A stretch of 64,000 nucleotides of DNA, taken from Acidimicrobilacustris europaeus (GTDB taxonomy: Bacteria; Actinomycetota; Acidimicrobiia; Acidimicrobiales; Acidimicrobilacustridaceae). Below, piece by piece: positions 59,846-64,000 of this stretch. The translations under genes were made by a program, and so were the position numbers. The notes under the pieces were generated by a model, which ran no database searches, was not told the DNA's origin, and saw only the letters and a program-made list of their open reading frames with translations. The stretch covers positions 2,232,001-2,296,000 of the forward strand of contig OZ239146.1 of NCBI GenBank assembly GCA_965194515.1, written 5' to 3'. Within the stretch, counting starts at the first letter, position 1; every line of letters begins with the position of its first letter.

Positions 59846-60721
59846 TCACCCGCGCCATTCGGCGAATGAACGACCAGTGATGCGCTCATAGGCATCGACA
59901 TAGCGAGCGCTCGTGGTGTCGACGACCTCGGCGGGAAGCGGTGGCGCAGGTGGCTGCTTGTTCCAATCGAGCCCATCGAGGTAATCGCGCACCGGCTGCT
60001 TATCGAACGATGGCGGCGTGCTTCCCGGCTTCCAGCTTTCCGCCGGCCAGAACCGCGAGGAATCAGGGGTCAGTACCTCGTCGCACAACACAAGTTCACC
60101 ATCGATCAGACCCAGTTCGAACTTGGTGTCGGCAATGAGAATGCCCCGAGCCGCGGCCCACTCGGCGCCCTTTGTGTAGAGCTCAAGTGCCACCGAACGA
60201 GCCCGTTCGGCGAGGTCGGCACCCATCAGATCGACAGCGGCCTCGAACGAGATGTTCTCGTCGTGGCCTTCGGCGGCCTTGGTCGACGGGGTGAAAACGG
60301 GCTCGGGCAATTGGGCCGATTCGAGCAGCCCAGCGGGGAGTTCCTGGCCGTGCATCGTGCCGTTGGCCTTGTATTCCTTCCAGGCCGAACCGGTGAGATA
60401 GCCGCGGACGATGCATTCGATCGGCAGCATTTCGGCCTTGCGGCACAGCATGATTCGGCCTTGCCAATCATCACGCTGGGCGGCAGGTGGACAGTCGTCG
60501 AGCGAGGTCGAAATGAGATGACTGCCAACGACGCCTTGGAACTTCTCGAACCAGAACGCGCTCATGGCGGTGAGCACTCGGCCCTTTTCGGGTATCGGTT
60601 CGGCCATAACGACGTCGAACGCGCTCAGGCGGTCGGAAGTGACCATCAGCAATCGGTTGTCGCCCGCGTCGTAGATGTCGCGAACTTTCCCTGAATAGAT
60701 GTGTGGGAGTGCGTCGGTCAT
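59846..60721 (-). CDS. purC: Phosphoribosylaminoimidazole-succinocarboxamide synthase (SAICAR synthase)
   Basis: 291 residues. Joins CAIR and aspartate. YSGKVRDIYDAGDNRLLMVT, FDVVMAEPIPEKG, ECIVRGYLTGSAWKEY, GILIADTKFELGLIDGEL and DEVLTPDSSRFWPAE are all typical of the longer PurC type. AGGAGA 6 nt before the ATG at 60721 decides the start. Confidence 0.96.
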   Translation of the reverse strand: MTDALPHIYSGKVRDIYDAGDNRLLMVTSDRLSAFDVVMAEPIPEKGRVLTAMSAFWFEKFQGVVGSHLISTSLDDCPPAAQRDDWQGRIMLCRKAEMLPIECIVRGYLTGSAWKEYKANGTMHGQELPAGLLESAQLPEPVFTPSTKAAEGHDENISFEAAVDLMGADLAERARSVALELYTKGAEWAAARGILIADTKFELGLIDGELVLCDEVLTPDSSRFWPAESWKPGSTPPSFDKQPVRDYLDGLDWNKQPPAPPLPAEVVDTTSARYVDAYERITGRSFAEWRG

Positions 60722-60759
60722 AGCGGTTCTCCTGGAATGGCCCACGGCCGCTCCTCAGT

Positions 60760-62190
60760 TCAGAGGATGTCGCCCGGACGATACCCAGCAGCAGCAGGGT
60801 CCGCCGCCACAAGCGCCGAAACAGTTGCGACAAATGACGCGACTTGTTCAGGCGCACGACCAACAAAGTCGATTGGGTGTGCGAGTACGCCGGCAAGTTC
60901 ATCCGGAGCAAGACCCAGACGCGGATCGGCAGCGAGTCGTTCGATGAGATCGTTACCTTCGGCTCCGTCTTCGCGAAGACGCAACGCCGCCGCAACCGCA
61001 TGTTCCTTAATGGCTTCGTGTGCTTGTTCGCGACCAACGCCGTTGCGCACTGCAGCGACCAGCACCTTGGTTGTTGCAAGGAACGGCAAGTATCGGTCGA
61101 GCTCTCGTTCAATAACGGCGGGGTACGAACCGAAGTCGGCAAGCACGGTCAGGAACGTTTCAAACAAACCGTCGATAGCAAGGAACGCGTCGGGCAGTGC
61201 AACGCGCCGCACGACCGAACAACTCACGTCGCCTTCATTCCATTGATCACCAGCTAGCGAGGCAACCATTGTGAGATGGCCACGGAGAATGGCGAGCAAG
61301 CCGCCGATTCGTTCGCAACTGCGGCTATTCATCTTGTGCGGCATGGCCGATGATCCGACCTGACCAGGACGGAAACCTTCGGTGGCAAGTTCTTGCCCGG
61401 CCATAAGGCGAATCGTGAGGGCCAGGTCGGCAGGACCAGCGGCTGCCTGCACAAGCGCCGAGACCACATCGAGGTCAAGCGAGCGCGGATACACCTGACC
61501 AACATTGGTGAGCCATGCATCAAAACCGAGATGTGCGGCAACACGAGATTCCAGCTGTTCGAGACGTTCACCATCGCCATCGAAGAGATCGAGCATGTCT
61601 TGTTGCGTTCCGACCGGACCCTTAATGCCACGCATCGGATAACGCGCAAGTAGATCGTCAACTCGGTACAACGCCTGCAACAGTTCTTCACCGGCATTCG
61701 CAAACCGTTTGCCGAGCGTGGTGGCCTGCGCAGGCACGTTGTGCGACCGGCCAGCCATCACAACGGTTGCCGATTCGGCAGCGCGTTCAGCCAAACGAGC
61801 GAGCGATGCAAGCATGCGGCCACGAATCACCACGAGCGAACGTCGCAACTGCAGTTGCTCGACGTTCTCGGTGAGATCACGAGAGGTCATCCCCTTATGA
61901 ATCTGCTCGTGACCAGCCAACGCACAGAACTCATCGATGCGGGCCTTCACATCGTGGCGAGTGACACGTTCACGAGCGTCGATGGAATCAAGGTCGACCT
62001 GATCAATGACACGGCGATAGGCATCGATCGCGTCGTCGGGCACCGCAACACCGAGGTCACGCTGGGCTTCAAGGACTGCCAGCCAGAGTTCTCGCTCAAG
62101 AACGATCTTCTGTTCGGGCGACCACAGTCGGACCATCTCCGCGCTCGCATACCGAGCAGCAAGAACATTGGGCACAGACGTGGACGCCAT
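60760..62190 (-). CDS. purB: Adenylosuccinate lyase
   Basis: 476 residues, fumarase/aspartase superfamily. Acts twice in purine synthesis: SAICAR to AICAR, and adenylosuccinate to AMP. Signature GSSAMPHKMNSRSCERIGG is present, as are HDVKARIDEF, TSRDLTENVEQLQL and AGRSHNVPAQATTLGKRFA with the catalytic His. AGGAGA lies just before the ATG. 38 bp upstream of purC, same operon. Confidence 0.96.
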   Translation of the reverse strand: MASTSVPNVLAARYASAEMVRLWSPEQKIVLERELWLAVLEAQRDLGVAVPDDAIDAYRRVIDQVDLDSIDARERVTRHDVKARIDEFCALAGHEQIHKGMTSRDLTENVEQLQLRRSLVVIRGRMLASLARLAERAAESATVVMAGRSHNVPAQATTLGKRFANAGEELLQALYRVDDLLARYPMRGIKGPVGTQQDMLDLFDGDGERLEQLESRVAAHLGFDAWLTNVGQVYPRSLDLDVVSALVQAAAGPADLALTIRLMAGQELATEGFRPGQVGSSAMPHKMNSRSCERIGGLLAILRGHLTMVASLAGDQWNEGDVSCSVVRRVALPDAFLAIDGLFETFLTVLADFGSYPAVIERELDRYLPFLATTKVLVAAVRNGVGREQAHEAIKEHAVAAALRLREDGAEGNDLIERLAADPRLGLAPDELAGVLAHPIDFVGRAPEQVASFVATVSALVAADPAAAGYRPGDIL

Positions 62191-62268
62191 TCGGTCTCCT
62201 CAAGGGCCCAAAACGGGCACTTCCTTAGGATACGACCACGCCGAGGTGATCTCGGTGCGATTTAGAGA

Positions 62269-63525
62269 TCAGGGATTGGCGCGAGGAGCGCGATCTTCAA
62301 TCCTTTGGGCCGCAGCATCTGAGGCAATGTCGTTGCGATGGTGCAGACCGGGCCAAGAAATCTTGCCGACCGCGTCGTATGCAGTCTGACGGGCTTCGGC
62401 CAAAGTGGCGCCCTGGCCAGTCACAGTGAGCACTCGTCCACCAGCGGTAATGAGTTCGCCATTGGCATTGGCCCCAACACCAGCGCAGAACACCGTGACT
62501 CCAGCGACTGCTTGCGCGTCGTCGAGTCCTTCAATCACATCACCGGTACGCAGATCGCGCGGGTAGCCCTCGGCTGCACACACAACGGTGACGGCTGCGC
62601 CCTCGTCGAATGTTGGCGCTGCGCCGAGTTGACCAGCAGCGGCCGAAGCGAGCAGTTCACCGAGGTCACTGGTGAGACGGGGAAGCACAACCTGTGTTTC
62701 CGGATCACCGAAGCGCACGTTGTACTCGAGCATCTTTGGCCCGTTGGGTGTGAGCATGAGCCCGGCGTAGAGAACCCCGCGGTAATCGATACCGATGGAG
62801 CGCAAGTAGGCAAGTGTGGGAAGTACGCCATCGTTCATGACGGCATCAATGACGGATTGATCGGCAACAGGAACCGGTGAGTACGCGCCCATGCCGCCGG
62901 TGTTCGGTCCGGCATCCCCATCGCCTACGCGTTTGAAATCTTGGGCCGGCGCAAGCGCAACGGCGTTGGTGCCATCGCAAATTGCGAGAACGGAAACCTC
63001 GGGACCAGTGAGTCCTTCTTCAATAACAAGCGTTCGACCCGCATCGCCGAATGCATCGCCAGAGAGATAGTCGAGAACCGCAGCGCGTGCCTCTTCAAGT
63101 GATGTTGTGACGATGACGCCCTTGCCCGCTGCAAGGCCATCGGTCTTCACGACATACAAACCATCGAGCGTGTCAAGAAATGCGAATGCCGGTTCTGCTT
63201 CGGTGAACGTGCCATGTCGCGCGGTGGGAACACCAGCGGCAACAAGTACGTCCTTCATCCACGCCTTTGAACCTTCGAGACGCGCGCCATCAGCCCCTGG
63301 ACCGAACACCAACTTGCCCGCGGAGCGCAGTTCATCAGCAAGACCAGCGACGAGCGGCGCTTCCGGTCCGATCACATAGAGGTCGGCATCTATCTCTGTA
63401 GCTGGTGTTGCAACGGAACCAGGAATGCCGGGATTGCCGGGAGTAACCACAACCTCGTGATGGCGGCGCAGCACCGTGGCAAGCGCATGCTCACGACCAC
63501 CGGAACCGACGACGCAAACCTTCAT
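62269..63525 (-). CDS. purD: Phosphoribosylamine-glycine ligase (GAR synthetase)
   Basis: 418 residues, ATP-grasp fold. KVCVVGSGGREHALATVLRR at the start, GPGADGARLEGSKAWMKD, VVKTDGLAAGKGVIVTT, NTGGMGAYSPVPV and NVRFGDPETQVVLPRL. The ATG overlaps the purA stop as TGATG, so the two are translationally coupled. A 78-bp gap to purB follows. Confidence 0.96.
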   Translation of the reverse strand: MKVCVVGSGGREHALATVLRRHHEVVVTPGNPGIPGSVATPATEIDADLYVIGPEAPLVAGLADELRSAGKLVFGPGADGARLEGSKAWMKDVLVAAGVPTARHGTFTEAEPAFAFLDTLDGLYVVKTDGLAAGKGVIVTTSLEEARAAVLDYLSGDAFGDAGRTLVIEEGLTGPEVSVLAICDGTNAVALAPAQDFKRVGDGDAGPNTGGMGAYSPVPVADQSVIDAVMNDGVLPTLAYLRSIGIDYRGVLYAGLMLTPNGPKMLEYNVRFGDPETQVVLPRLTSDLGELLASAAAGQLGAAPTFDEGAAVTVVCAAEGYPRDLRTGDVIEGLDDAQAVAGVTVFCAGVGANANGELITAGGRVLTVTGQGATLAEARQTAYDAVGKISWPGLHHRNDIASDAAAQRIEDRAPRANP

Positions 63526-64000
63526 CAGCCGTTGAAGTTCAAGTACTGATCGCGCCCCGGACCAACGCCAACAAGACCAATAGGAACACCGATCTGATCC
63601 TGCAAGAACGAGACGTAATCGAATGCTTCCTTGGGAAGATCGTCACGCGACGTGATCCCAGAAATGTCGGACTTCCAACCGGGGAACTCGGCATAGACCG
63701 GCGTGACTTCGTGCAGCACCGACTGGTGATACGGAAGATGCGTGAACGTTTCGCCATTCAGTTCGTAAGCGATGCACACCTTGATCGAATCGAAGGTATC
63801 GAACACATCGAGTTTCGTAAGCGCGATTTCCGACAACGAGTTCAAGCGAACCGAGTGACGCAACATCACCACGTCACACCATCCCGTGCGACGACGACGC
63901 CCGGTGTTGGTTCCATACTCATGACCGATCTCGATCAGTGCGTCGCCGATTTCATCAGTGAGTTCGGTGGGGAACGGACCGGAACCAACACGAGTCGTGT
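63525..64000 (-). CDS. purA: Adenylosuccinate synthetase, C-terminal part (5' end outside window)
   Basis: Condenses IMP and aspartate with GTP. The last 157 residues are visible. The conserved TNTGRRRRTGWCDVVMLRHS is right at the window edge (its typical form has GW[FC]D), then LTKLDVFDTFDSIKVCIAY, and the C-terminal FLQDQIGVPIGLVGVGPGR with the nucleotide-binding GVGPGR. The open frame continues to base 64000, so the ATG at 63872 is internal. It supplies the step before PurB's second reaction. Confidence 0.94.
   Translation of the reverse strand, partial: TTRVGSGPFPTELTDEIGDALIEIGHEYGTNTGRRRRTGWCDVVMLRHSVRLNSLSEIALTKLDVFDTFDSIKVCIAYELNGETFTHLPYHQSVLHEVTPVYAEFPGWKSDISGITSRDDLPKEAFDYVSFLQDQIGVPIGLVGVGPGRDQYLNFNG

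Noticed and set aside
1..64000. CRISPR arrays, insertion sequences, prophage genes, rRNA
   Set aside because: No regularly spaced direct repeats beyond the 17-bp triplet, no transposase or integrase motifs, and no rRNA-like sequence was seen. The three tRNAs carry no adjacent integrase or attachment-site duplication.

Overview
The window reads as a chromosomal segment of a GC-rich actinobacterium, most probably of the class Acidimicrobiia (Ilumatobacter-like). This is inferred from gene content: a WhiB regulator, an actinobacterial Tad locus with a DUF4244 protein, ClpS followed by DUF2017, GlnA1/GlnE/GlnA2 plus a GlnR-type regulator, an F420-type LLM oxidoreductase and a caa3-type oxidase operon. 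No phage, IS element, CRISPR array or rRNA was seen. Genes are tightly packed with many 4-bp ATGA/GTGA overlaps.

Layout. 1-5.2 kb: 3' part of an acyl-CoA dehydrogenase, NhaA antiporter, STAS anti-anti-sigma protein and an MrfA-like helicase. 5.1-9.0 kb: Tad pilus operon (cpaE-like, tadA, tadB, tadC, DUF4244 pilin candidate, tadE), transcribed leftward. 9.1-12.3 kb: HAD phosphatase, a 24-codon membrane peptide, an FxLYD-like membrane protein, a sigma-70 factor and a ferritin-like unknown. 12.3-23.7 kb: nitrogen block (glutamine-dependent NadE, GlnE, GlnA1, GlnA2, GlnR-like regulator) with an amidohydrolase, a nitroreductase and a secreted HNH nuclease between them. 23.9-28.1 kb: cold-shock protein, RidA operon with a mini xanthine-dehydrogenase-like fusion, ErpA and Mrp. 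28.1-36.8 kb: acyl-ACP thioesterase, WhiB7-like regulator with an attenuator-like leader, TlpA/CcdA, LLM oxidoreductase, PdxH, a CrcB pair, SerS and an ABC-2 transporter. 36.8-47.4 kb: respiratory block (CtaG, Cox IV, III, I, II, a second module with a ligand-less COX1 paralogue, CtaB, CtaA). 47.4-51.4 kb: ClpS, DUF2017, tRNA-Glu/Asp/Phe, two esterases and a HAD hydrolase. 51.4-64 kb: malic enzyme, pyrE and the purine cluster purM, F, L, Q, S, C, B, D, A, with one opposite-strand conserved unknown inside it; purA runs off the window.

Two observations stand out. First, the operon just upstream of the functional cytochrome oxidase operon encodes a COX1 paralogue with a recognisable COX1 backbone but without any of the six histidines that bind heme a, heme a3 and CuB. 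It is coupled to a COX3-like protein and an unknown membrane protein. Second, the whiB7-like gene is preceded by a 54-codon ORF, a small hairpin and a strong intrinsic terminator, and a segment inside the ORF can pair with the terminator's 5' arm. That is the layout of a translation-coupled attenuator.

A general property is that many first genes of transcription units have a TAnnnT -10 box only 6-9 nt before their ATG or GTG start, which implies leaderless mRNAs. Genes inside operons use AGGAG-type ribosome sites or overlapping stop/start codons instead. Start sites below were chosen with this in mind.
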